Source: Pseudocercospora fijiensis CIRAD86 (taxonomy: Eukaryota; Ascomycota; Dothideomycetes; Mycosphaerellales; Mycosphaerellaceae). Taken from it: a stretch of DNA of 64,000 nt. Location of the stretch: contig NW_006921536.1 of assembly GCF_000340215.1 (NCBI RefSeq), positions 508,886 to 572,885 of the forward strand, written 5' to 3'. Made by a program: the position numbers and the translations under genes. The notes beneath the pieces are model-generated. The model did not search any database, was not told the origin of the DNA, and worked only from the letters and a program-made list of their open reading frames with translations. This document shows positions 45,821-58,636 of the stretch, one piece after another. Every line of letters starts with the position of its first letter. Position 1 is the stretch's first letter.

Positions 45821-48682
45821 TTAGAACTCCGCAATAGCACCCCCGGGGTAGCATTGTTCCTAGATTCTATTAATATGCAAAAACAACTTCCTAAGTATCT
45901 AATCTACTACGCTAACTTACTGCTGCTTTAATGTACCGTAATCCTCGCTAGTAATAACCTTATTAGCTAGTCGACTGTCCTAAACTCCTCCGTAGGTATT
46001 AAAGCTATTAGTACTAAAGTACTTTACCTCGAAGTAAGCTTAATTAACGAGGAGATTAGTAGCCTTGTCCTATATAGCCTTCTCCTACTCGCGTAGATGG
46101 TCCTTAAGCTCCTCCTTACTAAACTAGAGGACTTATTTAACTTCGTTCTAAATAACGTAACTTAACTAAGGAATTCTACCGACTAGGGTATCGGAAATAT
46201 AACCGAGGCCTTCGACTAAGATAGCGGTAGGGAAGGCGAACGGTACGAAGGTGTTAGACCCTAGAAGGGCGGTTAGATTGCGGTGCGCCTTAGCAACCTT
46301 AGCGACGGTTAAGTTGTCGTAGCCCTTAATCTTAGTGCTGTCGATAATACGAGAGTAGCTAGGGTCGATTAATATATAGTCGCTCTCGGGCTTTAGATCG
46401 CTATATAGAAGGTATAGTATCTAAATAGAGACTTCGCACTCCTTTAGAGGGTTGAGGATCTACTAAGCTGCCTTGCCTTCGTTAGGCTAACTATCGAATA
46501 TATAGCCGAGGTCGTCGTTAGTAAGGTACTTATTAGTAAGCTTGCTAATCTTATTTAGTAGAACTAGGCTACAGGCATTAAGCTTCTTAACCCAGTTCTC
46601 GAAGACCTCTAGTTCGTATATACCCTCGATAATAGTTAAATAGGTAGTCTTATCTTTAGATATAAGAGAAACCTTAATGCGTAGATAGCTAGCACTCTTA
46701 CTAGCTACGAGCTTAACTATATCTTATCCGAGACGAGAAGTCTCCTTAGTAGGGCAGTTCTTATAACTACTATTACTTACCTTAAAGTACTTAGTAGGCT
46801 TAGGGACGGAGATAAGCTCGTATACGTAATTAGGTCGAAGGGCAACAGCTAAGAGCTATAAGGCGGGATACTAACGGACGATTTAGTTGCTTACTCTATA
46901 GGTTTAAAGGGCATTGCGGCCTTCCTACTTAGACTTAGGCAGTTTACGTATATGCTAAAAGAACATACGAAACTCCTCCTATATTAGGTCGACGATAAGA
47001 GGGAGGTACGCTCTACGAGGCGACTGTATCTAACCGAAGACTCGAGGGAAGATAGCATTACTAGTCTAACGAAAGCGGTCGAAGGAGGTGCCTTATCCGA
47101 GAATGCTAGTAATTAACTTATAGCGACGCTTAGTTAGCGTAAGATCGCGAGTAATAGTACTAGTAGGGTTAAATACGTAGAGTCCTAGGGAGGTCGGGGC
47201 GGTAGTAGGACGTCTAGGAAACTAGTTAGTATAACTAGTCTTAAGGGTAGTAAAGGCATCCTAATTAGCAACCTCGCGACTAATCTTTAATAGGCGACCG
47301 ATAAGGATACTCGCCTTAGTACTAGCATAGAGACTACAGACCTTAGTAGCTTTCTTAATATAGTTAGTATATATAGTAAACCGCTCTTTACCTAGCTTAC
47401 TAAGGTCGTCGAGCTGTTAATAGATAGATAGGGCGGTAGGAGCTTTGCCTATATCGGCTTTAGGAACTATATCGATATTAGTAATAAGGTGCGCAATAGA
47501 GTCGCCCTTATAAGAACTATAGATATTCTTAGTTAATAGGATCGGCGAGAGGCCTCTATCTCTATGCTCGCTAAAGGAGCCTTCGGAGGAGACATCTTCT
47601 AGTAGTGTATCTAGTATATTAATATCCGAGTTGCTATAGTTAGTACTATAGTTAGTACTGTAGTCGGTACTATAGTCGGTACTAGAAGGAGTGCTATACT
47701 TCTTAGTAGCCTTGCGGAGGGCCTAGCGAGTATATAATGCCTTCTTACGCGCTACTTCGGCCTTAGCGCGCTCGTCTTAAACTTCTTAAGGGACCTTACG
47801 GTTGCGGGTCGAGCGACGATCCTTAGCCTATATTTCTATAGCGAGCGCAAGACTAGCAGCCGTATCGGCCTCGGTTTCTAGGCGAAGAGCCTTACGTTTA
47901 AGGATATCAACGATAGGAGCCTCTTAACCTTTAATAATAAAGCCTATACTATTAATGCGATAGCCCTTCTCTTTTAGTAGATCCTTAGTTATTTATACGT
48001 TAAGATCGACCTAGACAATCGCATCGTAGTGCTTCTTCTAGTAGGCTATCGTAAAGTCGTTAAGCGCAAAGGACAAGTTAGGTAGCTACTTGCCTACCTT
48101 CTTACTAGCGGTAGATGTACGATAGGTTGTAGTACGGGAAAGATACTCGGCGCCTTAACGACGGACTTTGTACTTATTAACGAACGAAGAAACCTGCTTA
48201 GTACGCTCTTATCTACCGTAGGCGAAGTTAATAAGGCTCTTAGGAAGACTACTTAGTCCTCCCTAGTGTTCGAAGGCCTAGTCGAGGGTCTTAAAGCGTA
48301 AGCGAATCTAGGTACCGGCTATCTCGAGGCTGTAGACGATAGGAAAGGCTTGTTCGATATCTATATCGTTAAGAACCTCGCGCTTAAAGATACGCTTACC
48401 GATAGACTAACGCAAGTTGTTTATACTATACGCAACTAAGATAGTAGCCTTCTTAATGTTCCTATTAATAACGCGTAGTAGGGTGCGAGCGTTCTAGATC
48501 TTCTCCTAAGGGTCTTCGAGGGCGGTAACGATCTAGAAGCAGTACTCGAGGCTAGTTATAGCAGCTAAGGCGCTATCGGATAGGGCTTCGATCGGAACTA
48601 GGGCGGCTAGGCTTAGGTTAATAGGCGCAGGTAGGTCGTTACTACTGCTAGCGCCTAGCGGATTCGGGGCGCCGGAAGACAT
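45821..48682 (-). pseudogene. G4 ORF B
   Basis: ATG intact at 48682-48680, stop at 45823-45821. Same unknown protein as 24273-27128, with the same Ser-rich N-terminus and Lys/Arg/Ala-rich middle (about 47840-47690). A duplicated Thr/Asp/Tyr/Ser repeat occurs near 47640-47690 (one extra unit relative to G2). Mutated by TAG/TAA. Confidence 0.75.
45833..45855. repeat. G palindrome, end of ORF B, G4
   Basis: AATAGCACCCCCGGGGTAGC then ATT: the best preserved copy at this site, 9 bases from the stop. Confidence 0.75.
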
Positions 48683-49092
48683 AGTCGACCGAAGTAGGTT
48701 ATAAACGAGTTTGCAAGTGTGTTCGTTGCTTAATAATAATAATTAAAGGGTTTAGATAGAAGGGGGGGGTAGTTAGGCGGTAGCGAGTTAGTTAGTAATC
48801 GAGTAGAAGAAGGAGCTTAGGAAGCTCGCTTTAAATATAGTACGAGGGTAACGTAGTCCGTATATTCCGCGCTAGTAAAGCAAACGGATAACGGCTATAT
48901 ATAAAAGTAAAGCTATATACGAGACCTCTTTATTATTAGGGCAGGCTAAGGTTTAACAATCGATCTAGCTAATTGCTAGTAGCGACTACGCGCCTTTGTT
49001 AACCTTTAGCTATCGTAGATTCTCGCGCACTCGAAATGTAACTAGCTAGTTCGAGTCCTTAGTAGAAATCTATAGTAGTAAAGCTAGCGGGA

Positions 49093-49119
49093 CTAATAAC
49101 ACCCCTAGGGTAGTATTAG
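49093..49119. repeat. G palindrome, spacer site 2, G4
   Basis: CTAATAACACCCC and TAGGGTAGTATTAG. Confidence 0.7.
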
Positions 49120-49531
49120 CTTTTCTCTAGAGATGCTCGGTAACGAGGAGCAAGTCGCCTAGGCCTAGCGTAGCTAGTTCGTTAGTACGTTAGCCTATAG
49201 CACTGCCGCTATAGATGCAGTATTACCTTTTACATTAGCAAGTACGTAAAGGTAGTCTATACGTTTACCTTCTTTCCTCTTCTAAACACTAAGCTTAATA
49301 GCCTAAGGTCCCTATTCTTAGAGGCTATAGGCCTAGGTTGCTATATCTATCTAAGAGCTAGGAAGGGGGGAGGGATCCTCCCTTTCTTAGTGTCCTATAT
49401 AACTAGTGCTAATTATAGTAGGAACATCCTCTAGTAGAGTACCTTATTATCGTTGTTACTTAAGGGTAGTCGCTAGAGTCTAGGAATCTAGAGGGAAGTA
49501 GTCCTAGAAGGGTAAAGGGTTAGGTTCGGCT

Positions 49532-49570
49532 ATTTTCCTAATGCTATCCCCGGGGTATTATTAGGAAAAT
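49532..49570. repeat. G palindrome, spacer site 1, G4
   Basis: ATTTTCCTAATGCTATCCCC and GGGGTATTATTAGGAAAAT, long-arm form. Confidence 0.75.
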
Positions 49571-49802
49571 ACGCCTCGTATAGTTCTATCTAAGGAAACA
49601 AGAGCAAAGGAATAAAGTTATAGCAACATCTCGAAGGCTAAAGAGCAAAATAATAGACAAAGTAAAGCAAAAGAGGGCAACAACTATAAGCATTAATACC
49701 GTAGGAATAAGCAGTAAGGACTGAAGCTATAGGGCGGCACTATATAGACAGCGCGGAGAAGGTAAGGAAAACAACGTAGTAGAGGTAGGGAAAGACAAGC
49801 AA

Positions 49803-52800
49803 TTATTCAGTCTCGGGATCTAGCTATAATTCTAGGCAGTCTTCGTCGCTAGACTAGTCGAGTTCCTCCTCGGAGTTAGAGTTAGATAGCTAGAAGTCCG
49901 GTTTACTATCGGAATCAATATCGGAAATGCTCTACGCGCAATTAATACGTATATAACCCTCCCTTTATTTATAAGTTATTCCTAATAGCTTACTAAGACG
50001 TATCTAGGGATGCGTATAGTTATTAGGTAGAACAGGATCTATAATCGCGGTAGGATCCTCCTCTCGATAGGCATCTAAGGTTAGTAGAGGGTCTATAGAG
50101 GCATTAACTTCCTCCTCGGTCGGGGGAGGGCGGGCTAGCTCTCTTAATTCGACGATCTTCTTTAAGTTAGCCCGGGGGTACGAGTGCTTTAAGGTAGCAC
50201 TATTAAGCTCCTAAAGTCGGTACGTAGAACTATCGTAAAGAACCTCCTATACTCTATAAGGCCCTTTCTGTTTAAAGGCTAGCTTATAGGAGTAACTATA
50301 TTCTAACTCGGACCGGTATAGGAGAACTATATCGCTAACCTTTAGAGGCTCCTAATTAATAGTATTATAGTCATTAAAATACTGCTTAGCCTCTTTACGA
50401 AGGCGCCGTTGTCGAGCAAGTCCCTCCTAAGAAGTAGTAGTTATATCCTTAAGAGCCTTAGCGCGTAGAGTAAGGAGATCCGCTCTAGTACGAACAGACC
50501 CCTAATCGTAAACGCTATATATACGATAGGACAACTTAATAGGAAGAACGGCGTCCCTCCTAATTATAAGCTCTACTAGCGTAAGTCTAGTCGTATCGAT
50601 AATAGTAGTTCGATCCGCCTAGAGAAGGGCCGGAACGCGGGTAGAGATAGGAACGGACCTATCCCCTCTATTAGTTATCTTAGATAGGGCATTAATCAAA
50701 GACCGATAGCTACGCTTAATAATAGCATTCGACTAGGGATAGTACGGGGAGATGCGAACGTTCTTCGCCCCGTACGAAACAAGTAGTACTTAAACTTCTT
50801 TAGCTATATTGTTCGTAGCGTTGTCTAAGATAATCTCGTAGGGTGTTCCCTAGCGGCAAAACAGATCTTTAAATAGGAAGGTAGCTATATTACGAGCATT
50901 GATAGCGCCGTAGCCCTTATAGAAATAATAGGCTTTAGGCTATCGAGAAAGACCTTCCCAAATAATATAGAGGCTATTGTTCCGGCTTAGATAAACCCTA
51001 TTACCGTACTATCGCTTACTAACTAATTAGGTAGCGGGGATACGTAGCTCGCCTAGCCGACGGTAGCTATTCCTAAAATTGCACTTAGGATAGCTCTTAT
51101 AGTAGCGAGAGACATTAGCCTATACGCTATCCTACTAGTACCGCCGACGAAGGATATCGAAAGTGCCCTCCGCCGCCCGGTAGCCGAGCTTATCGTAAAC
51201 GGAACGAAGGATCTCTTATCGGGCCGCTAGGTCGTTAATAATACGCTAGAGAGGTACATTAACTATCGCTTATCGCTAAAGGATTCGATCTTTAACTAGG
51301 AATCGGCGAGAATAGCGAATAACCCGACGGTATTAACTCTTTAATAGGCTAGGCGCTTTCTTCGCATAGGTTAGGAAGTAGGCGATATAATAGGAGTCGT
51401 CGGAGTAGACCCTATTAAGGATATTATCCCTCTCTAATTCATCCGCCTTATCTTTAGCCTAGTCGTTATCGTTAGTAGTAGGGCTCCCGTCGGGCTAGTT
51501 ACTAGGTTAGTCGCTAGGTTAGTTATCGGCAGTAGGCCTAGTAATCGCTAGTATAGTATTAATATAGAAGGCAGCGAAGAAAGTGCGGTTAATTACCGCA
51601 TCGATATCCTCTTCTTCTATTATCTCGGCGATGTCCTCTTCTATAGCGGGCCTTCTAGAAAGGCTATCCGGTCTAGCGTGCTTCTTACTAGGAACGTAGA
51701 AGACGTCGAAATCAAACAAATAGATCTAGGCAACCTACCGAGCTATCGTAGAGTTTAGTAGGTCGGAGGCTATACGGTTAAGCTAATAGACTAGCGTCTA
51801 AGCATCGATTTCTAAGCGAAAGAACATACTAAAGAGCTATAGTCGGAACTTCTTTAGAGCCTTGTAGACTCTAAGGCATTCTCGCTTGCTAGCATCGTAT
51901 CGGGCCTCGATCGGTTTCTATAGTCTAGAGTCGTACCTAATAGGATAACGTAAGGATAGCTCCTTACGGTTATACTATATTAGTATCTCGCTATAGCCTT
52001 CCCCGCTCGAGTCGATAGCAACAATTATTAAACCCGCACCCTCTAAGTAGTTAATAGATGTTAGTATAGGTGCGCTAACGAGCGCCTTAGTTACCGTATC
52101 CTTAGCCGCTTAGTAAACGGAGGTCTATTCGAATTCAGTATCCTTCTTAAGCAAGGCGTATAAGGGCTTGTATACTAATACAAAGTTCTCGACCTAGATA
52201 CGGAAGTAGGAGACTACTCTAAGCTAGGTTCGGATATCCTTCTAATAGGTAGGATCCGGCTAGGACACTATCTTTAGGACCCGTGCATTATTAGGATAGC
52301 GGCCGTTCTTATTAGTTATAAACCCGATAATGTTTATTCGTTTGTATAGGAGCTAAAGCTTCTCCCTATACACCGTTAGGTTAGCTCGCTCTAGGTCGCA
52401 GAGGACACTATCGAGGTTCTAAATGTGTTCGAGAAAGAACCTACGGATGCTAGGCTCTACTTCCTTATTATCGTACCTAGTTTTAGGGCCCTTAATGCCG
52501 ATATTGTCGAGGAAAGGCATCGCTATATAGGAGATATAGGCCGCGAGGACTTGGTTTATAATACGAACGAACTAGGCTACGGAGTTAGTTGCCCCTTAGG
52601 GAAGGGTTGTTTGTCTATATAGCCTAAGAGGTGTCTCGAAACTAGTAAGGTCGCGGCTATTAGGATAGAGAGGGATCTAGTCGTAGCCCGAGAAAACATT
52701 AACTAGTAAGGCTATAATACAGTTAGTAAAAGCTTCCGAGAACCTATTAGTCTCCGGAGGGAGGTTAGCATCTCTAATCGTAACTGCGTTAAACTTTTAT

Positions 52801-53525
52801 ATAGCGTTAATTAGACAGTACTTCTTTAGTTCCCTAGGAGCTGTTTTCTTTTAAACTAGGAAGTATAGATTACGATACGAGGTATAGGAAGGCTTAAGTG
52901 TACTAGCCTTTACACGCTGTCGTATTATGTCCTTAACTATATCTCGTAGGCTTAGGTTCAACTTAAAACCTAGGTAGGCCTAAGGTTTATATTCGATCGT
53001 TCGGATCCTCTACGGAGGGGCAACCTCCGGATTTATCCTACCTAGGTAAGTGAAGTTATATACTAATACGGCCTCGCGATTATATAGAAGCTCGTATAGC
53101 AAATCTAGTTTACGATCCGAAAGCTCGATGCTAGGTTTAATTTTCGCAAGCCTCTCCTCTATTAGCCTTAACCCCCTAGAGATAGTAGAAAACTTTTTAG
53201 TAATATACTTCTAATCGTACGGACTATCCCTAGGTAGTAGTGTCGCCTCCTAATTAAGGCACTTTTATCGCTAGTTAGGATTTCCGCTAGGATTAGACCT
53301 ATCGGTAATATATACGCTACCCTTTATAGGCTTAATCTTATTAGCTACCCTCTTATATAGGGTATATATACTAATCGATTGTCGAACCCGAGCTCGCTCT
53401 CTTTGTCGCTAGGCTTAGAGATTAGCGTAATAAAACAGCGCGTAAACTTCTTTAGAAGTTTCCTTAAGTCGATAGGTATGTAGCTAGTAGTCCTAATTTA
53501 TAACGCCGGCGAAAACGTTAGATTC
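49803..53525 (-). pseudogene. pol: G4 pol: RT, RNase H, integrase, acidic tail
   Basis: Full-length homologue of G1 pol. RT about 53190-52410, FLDD box region near 52505; RNase H about 52040-51520, ending in the PDSLSRRP block near 51660; integrase about 51170-50190. The frame has the shared TAA at 49967-49965 and the acidic tail to TAA 49805-49803. This copy is the best template for the missing part of G3. Confidence 0.85.
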
Positions 53526-53526
53526 G

Positions 53527-53551
53527 TAATAACACCCCCGGAATAGCATTA
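53527..53551. repeat. G palindrome, pro-pol boundary, G4
   Basis: TAATAACACCCCCGGAATAG then CATTA. Confidence 0.7.
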
Positions 53552-54291
53552 GACTCGCGCTCTAATTAGTTAGTTCGGGTAGACCCGCGTCCGGTAGTAA
53601 TGCCTCCGGCGACGACGTATAAGATAGTATTATTACCTTAACTTGTGTAGTAGGTATAGGTAGTCGTTGTATTATACTCGCTATCGCTTCGAGCACTCGT
53701 CTTCTTAGTATAGAACCTAGAAACTTGCCTTAACGTACGGATCGGCGTACTTCTAGAAATAACCTATTTAAGCTATACTAACTTATAGCGCAGATTGCCG
53801 GTCTTATAACCGCGCCGTAGCGTTTCCCGAAGACCCTCTAGAAGCAGTAAGGATATCCTCGTAGGACTTGTAGCCTATATTACCGATATAACTAGTAAAC
53901 ACGACTCGGTTGCCCTTCTAGTTAGCGATAGTTCCCTCCTAGGAACTATCGTCGCAGTTGCGCTAGATACCTCGAGTTATGCGAGACTATAGTCGACCTA
54001 GGATAATTAGCGTATTTAGGTCGGCGGCAATCTAGAAGGTAAAGGAAAAGCATATACCGAAGGCGTCTACTATAACATTATAGCAAGTACCTACTAGCGC
54101 AACCTCCCTATTTACTCCCTATATACCGAGGGAAATGTCTCTGTTTATTAGTAGCCTAAGTTGTTTAGCCTAACGCTTACTTATAATAAGTAACTCCGAA
54201 CCATTATTAAGCATTACTAGCATCTATTAACTATAGCTCCCGATAGTAACTTAAATATAGATAGCGGGAACGACGGCGAAGGAACGGGTAA
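53552..54291 (-). pseudogene. G4 protease fragment and linker
   Basis: The protease domain (about 54215-53990, - strand; the active-site block reads L-N-N-G in place of LDNG near 54205) and the length-variable linker. Upstream gag is displaced by the G3 insertion at 54292. Confidence 0.65.
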
Positions 54292-54570
54292 TAAAGGACG
54301 GAAACTAACACTACTACTACTACTTGTAGCAATAGTATAGGCTACCGAGGGTAACATAACCTATAGCAATATAGGTAGCTATATTTAGTAAGATAGGATG
54401 ACGAGACTGTCGCTTAGGCTAATAACTAGAGCCCTACAACATAGGCATTATAGAAGTGTAATATAAACAATATACTATACGAGGTTAATAATCTATCTAC
54501 TCTATAGAAGGAGGCCTCTTATATAGGCTTAAAACTAGCCTATAGATATAGGGCCGGTTACTAGCTAATA
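54292..54570 (-). repeat. 3' LTR of G3
   Basis: 279 bp, TATTAGC at 54570 to CCTTTA at 54292, preceded by the purine tract 54571-54584. Confidence 0.9.
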
Positions 54571-54584
54571 TCCCTCCCTTTCTT

Positions 54585-54602
54585 CGTATCTAACTAGACA
54601 CG
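54585..54602. repeat. Inverted repeat next to polypurine tract, G3
   Basis: CGTATCTAACTAGACACG: same hairpin as in G2 with one TG/TA change. Confidence 0.75.
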
Positions 54603-54665
54603 CTTCATATTGCGCGCTTAAAACAAACATGTATACATCCTTAGCGTTCTTAGCTAAGGCCATTT

Positions 54666-57494
54666 TTAGAACTCCGTAATAACACCCCCGAGGTAGCATT
54701 AATCCTAGATACTATAATTATGTAAAAACAACTTCCTAAGCAATACTATATAGACCTACTATTGCTTCAACGCGCCGTAATCCTTACTAGCAATAATCTT
54801 ATCTGCTAGTCGGCTCTCGAAATCTCCTCCGTATGCGTTAAAGCTATTAGCACCGAAGTACTATCCCTCGTAGAAAGCTTAATTAACAAGGAGGTTAGTA
54901 GCCTTTTCCGTCGTAGCATTCTCCTAATTATATAGATATTCCTTAAGTCCCTCGTTATTAAGCTAGAGGATCTATTCAACTTCGTTCTAAACAACGTAAC
55001 TTAACTAAGGAATCCTACTAACTAGGGCGTCGGAGATATAACTAAGGCCTTCGACTAAGATAGCGGTAGGGAAGGGGAACGGTATAAAGGTATTCGAACC
55101 TAGAAGGGCGGTTAGATTGCGGTGTGCCTTAGCAACCTTAGCGACGGTTAAGTTGTCGTAACCCTCAATCTTAGTGCCGTCGATAACGCGAGAATAGCCT
55201 AGGTTAATTAATATACGGTTGCTCTTAGTCTTTAGATTACTATATAGTAGGTATAGCATCTAAACAGAGACTTCGCATTCCTTTAGAGGGTTAAGGATCT
55301 ACTCCGCCTTACGCCCCTTACTATTAGGCTAACTATCGAATATATAGTCGAGGTCGTCGCTAGTAAGGTACTTATTAGTAAGCTTGCCGATCTTACTTAG
55401 CGGGACTAGGCTACGAGCCTTGAGCTTCTTAACCTAGTTCGCAAAGACCTCGGGCTAATATATACCTTCGACAATAGTAGAGTAGCTAGTCTTATCCTTA
55501 GATATAAGACAGACCTTAATACGCAGGTAACTAGCACCCTCGCTAGCTACGAGCTTAACTATATCTTGTCCGAGACGAGCAGACTCCTTAGAAGGACAGT
55601 TCTCGTAAGTACCGCTAACCTTAAAGAACTTAGTAGGCTTAGGGACGGAGATAAGCTCGTATACGTAATTAGGTCGAAGGGCGACAGCTAGGAGCTATAG
55701 GGCAGGGTGCTAGCGGACGATTTAGTTGCTTACACTATAAGTTTAAAGGGCATTGCGGCCTTCTTACTTAGACTTAGGCATATTACGCATATACTAAAGG
55801 TACATCTTAAACTCTTCCTATATTAGGTCGATAAGGAAAGGAAGATATACTCTACGAGGCTCTTATAACTAACTAAAGACTTAAGGGAAGACGGTATTAC
55901 TAGTCTAGCGAAAGCGATCAAAGGAGGTGCCTTAGCTAAGAATACCGGTAACGAACTTACTCTAGCGATCTGTTAGCGTAAGGGCGCGAGTAATAGTACT
56001 AGTAGGGTTGAACGCGTAGAGTCCTAGAGATGTCGGGGCGGCAATAGGGCGTCTAGGAAACTAGTTAGCATAGGCCTAATTAGCCTTAAGGGCAGCGAAG
56101 GCGTCTTAATTAGGAACCTCGCGACTAATCTTTAATAGGCGACCGACGAGGACAATCGCCTTAGCACTAGTATAGAGACTATAGACCTTAGCGGCCTTCT
56201 TAATATAGTTAGTATATATAGAGAACGGCTCTTCTCCTAGCTTGCTAAGGTCGTCGAGCTATTAATAGATAGATAGGGCGGTAGGAGCTTTGCCTATATC
56301 GGCTTTAGGAACTATATCGATCTTAGTAATAAGGTACGCAATAGAGTCGCCCTTATAAGAACTACAGATGTTCTTAGTTAATAGGATCGGCGAGAGCCCT
56401 CTATCTCTACGCTCGCTAAAGGAGCCTTCGGAGGAGATATCTTCTAGTAGTATATCTAATATATTAATATCCGAGTTACTATAGTTAGTACTATAGTTAG
56501 TCCTAGAAGGGGCGCTATACTTCTTAGTAGCCTTACGGAGGGCCTAGCGAGTATGCAATGCCTTCTTACGCGCTGCTTCGGCCTTAGCGCGCTCGTCCTT
56601 AACTTCCTAAGGGACCTTACGGTTACGGGTCGAGCGACGGTCTTAAGCCTACATCTCCGTAGCAAGCGCGAGACTAGTAGCCGTATCGGCCTCTATTTCT
56701 AGGCGAAGAGCCTTACGTTTAAGGACATTAACGATAGGAGCCTCTTAACCTTTAATAATGAAACCTGCATTATTAATGCGATAGCCCTTCTCTTTTAGTA
56801 GATCCTTAGTTGTCTATATATTAAGATCGATCTAGATAATTGCATCGTAGTGCCGCTTCTAGTAGGATATCGTAAAGTCGTTAAGCGTAAAGGACAAGTT
56901 AAGTAACTGCTTACCTACCTTCTTACTAGCGGTAGACATACGATAGATTATAGTGCGGGAAAGGTGCTTAGCGCCTTAACGACGGACCTTATACTTATTA
57001 ACGAACGAAGAGACCTGCTTAGTACGCTCTTATCTACCGTAGGCGAAGTTAATAAGGCTCTTAGGAAGACTACTTAGTCCTCCCTAATATTCGAAGGCCT
57101 AGTCGAGGGTCTTAAAGCGTAAGCGAATCTAGGTGCCGGCCGTCTCGAGGCTATAGACGATAGGAAAGGCTTGTTCGATATCTATATCGTTAAGGACCTC
57201 GCGCTTAAAGATACGCTTACCGATAGACTAACGCAAGTTGTTTATACTATACGCAACTAAGATAGTAGCCTTCTTAATGTTCCTATTAATAACGCGTAGC
57301 AGGGTACGAGCGTTCTAGATCTTCTCTTAAGGGTCTTTAAAGGCGGTAACGATCTAGAAGCAATGCTCGAGACTAGTTATAGTAGCTAAGGCGCTATCGG
57401 AGGGAGCTTCGATCGGGACTAGTACGCCTAGGTTTAGGGCTCGTAGGTTGCTACTACTACTAGCACCTAGCGGATTTAGGGCGCCGGAAGACAT
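54666..57494 (-). pseudogene. G3 ORF B
   Basis: ATG intact at 57494-57492, stop at 54668-54666, 943 codons including the stop. It contains one of the longest undisturbed pieces of this protein (55259-55005, holding ILINLGYSRVIDGTKIEGYD). Same unknown family as 24273-27128. Confidence 0.75.
54678..54700. repeat. G palindrome, end of ORF B, G3
   Basis: AATAACACCCCCGAGGTAGC then ATT. Confidence 0.7.
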
Positions 57495-57916
57495 CTTAGT
57501 CGACCGGAGCGGAAAGGAGTTAGTAACGAGCTTGCAAAAACGTTCGTAGCTTATTAATAATAATTAAAGGGTTTAGATAGAAGGAGGGGGAGAGGTAGGC
57601 GGTAGTAAGTTAGTTAGTATTCGAGTAGAAGAAAGAGCTTAGAAGGCTCGCCTTTACTAGGGTGCGAAGGTAGCGTAGTCCGTATATTCCGGTAAAGCAA
57701 ACGGATAACGATTATATATAGACCCTAAAAAGTAAAGCTATATACGAGACTCCTTTATTAGTAGGGCGGCTAAAGTTTAACAATCAATCTAGCTAATTGC
57801 TAGTAGCGACTACGCGCCTTTGTTAACCTCTAGCTTTCGTAGATTCCCGCGCACTCGAAATGTAACTAGTTAGTTCGAGTACCTAGTAGCAATCTATAGT
57901 AGTAAGGCTAGCGGGA

Positions 57917-57943
57917 CTAATAATACCCCCGGGGTAGTATTAG
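57917..57943. repeat. G palindrome, spacer site 2, G3
   Basis: CTAATAATACCCCC and GGGGTAGTATTAG; nearly perfect. Confidence 0.75.
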
Positions 57944-58338
57944 CTTTTCTCTAGAGATGCTCGGCAACTAGGAGCAAATCGCCTAGGCCTAGCGTAGCTT
58001 ATATTAGCCTATAGCACTGTCGTTATAGATGTAGTATTACCTTTTATAGTAGCAGGCATATAAACGTAGCCCGTGCGTTCTTCTTTCTTCTAGACACTAA
58101 GCTTAGCGGCCTAAGGTCCCTATTCTTAGAGGCTATAGGCCTAGGTTGCTACGTCTATCTAAGAGCTAGGAAGGGAGAGGGATCCTCCCTTTCTTAGTGT
58201 CCTACGTAACTAATGCTAATTAGGGTAGGAACAATCTCTAGTAGAGTACCTTATTATCGTTGCTACTTAAGGATAGTTGCTAGAGTCTAGGAACCTAGAG
58301 GGAAGTAGTCCTAGAAGGGTAGAGGGTTAGGTTCGGCT

Positions 58339-58377
58339 ATTTTCCTAATACTACCCCCGGGGTATTATTAGGAAAAT
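58339..58377. repeat. G palindrome, spacer site 1, G3
   Basis: ATTTTCCTAATACTACCCCC and GGGGTATTATTAGGAAAAT, long-arm form. Confidence 0.8.
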
Positions 58378-58636
58378 ACGCCTCGTATAGTTCTATCTAA
58401 GGAAATAAGAGCAAAGGAATAAAGTTATAGCAACATTAATCGAAAGCAAAGGTAAAGTAAAGGACAACAACAAGATAAACTAAAAGCAATAAACGAGAGT
58501 ATAAACATTAGTAGGAACGGACAGCAGGTAAGGACTAAAGGTATAGGGCGGTACTGTATTAATAGCGCGGAGAACGATTAATAAAAGTAAGGAAGCAACG
58601 TAGTAGAGGCAGATAGAGGTAAGGAAGAGCAAGCAA

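Larger units (their letters stand above)
48683..49802 (-). promoter_or_regulatory. G4 spacer between pol and ORF B
   Basis: Same spacer as in G1/G2, with palindromes at 49093-49119 and 49532-49570. A TATA-like TTAAATA (+ strand, 48831-48837) lies about 150 bases ahead of the ORF B ATG. No coding frame seen. Confidence 0.5.
45663..54291 (-). mobile_element. G4: giant Gypsy-like element, minus strand, 5' part displaced by G3
   Basis: Protease end, pol, spacer, ORF B, hairpin, purine tract and 3' LTR of family G on the - strand; the LTR continues at 40549-40783 beyond the LINE. At 54291 it is interrupted by G3, whose 3' LTR lies directly against the region just before the protease. The remaining 5' part should be found beyond G3, right of the window. 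Confidence 0.85.
57495..58636 (-). promoter_or_regulatory. G3 spacer between pol and ORF B
   Basis: Same spacer with palindromes at 57917-57943 and 58339-58377. The TATA-like motif of the other copies is replaced here (TTTACTAGGG near 57652), so this copy may have lost it. No coding frame seen. Confidence 0.5.

Noticed and set aside
52425..52622. Plus-strand open frame in G4 pol
   Set aside because: Lies opposite the RT/RNase H part of G4 pol, which is clearly coding on the - strand.
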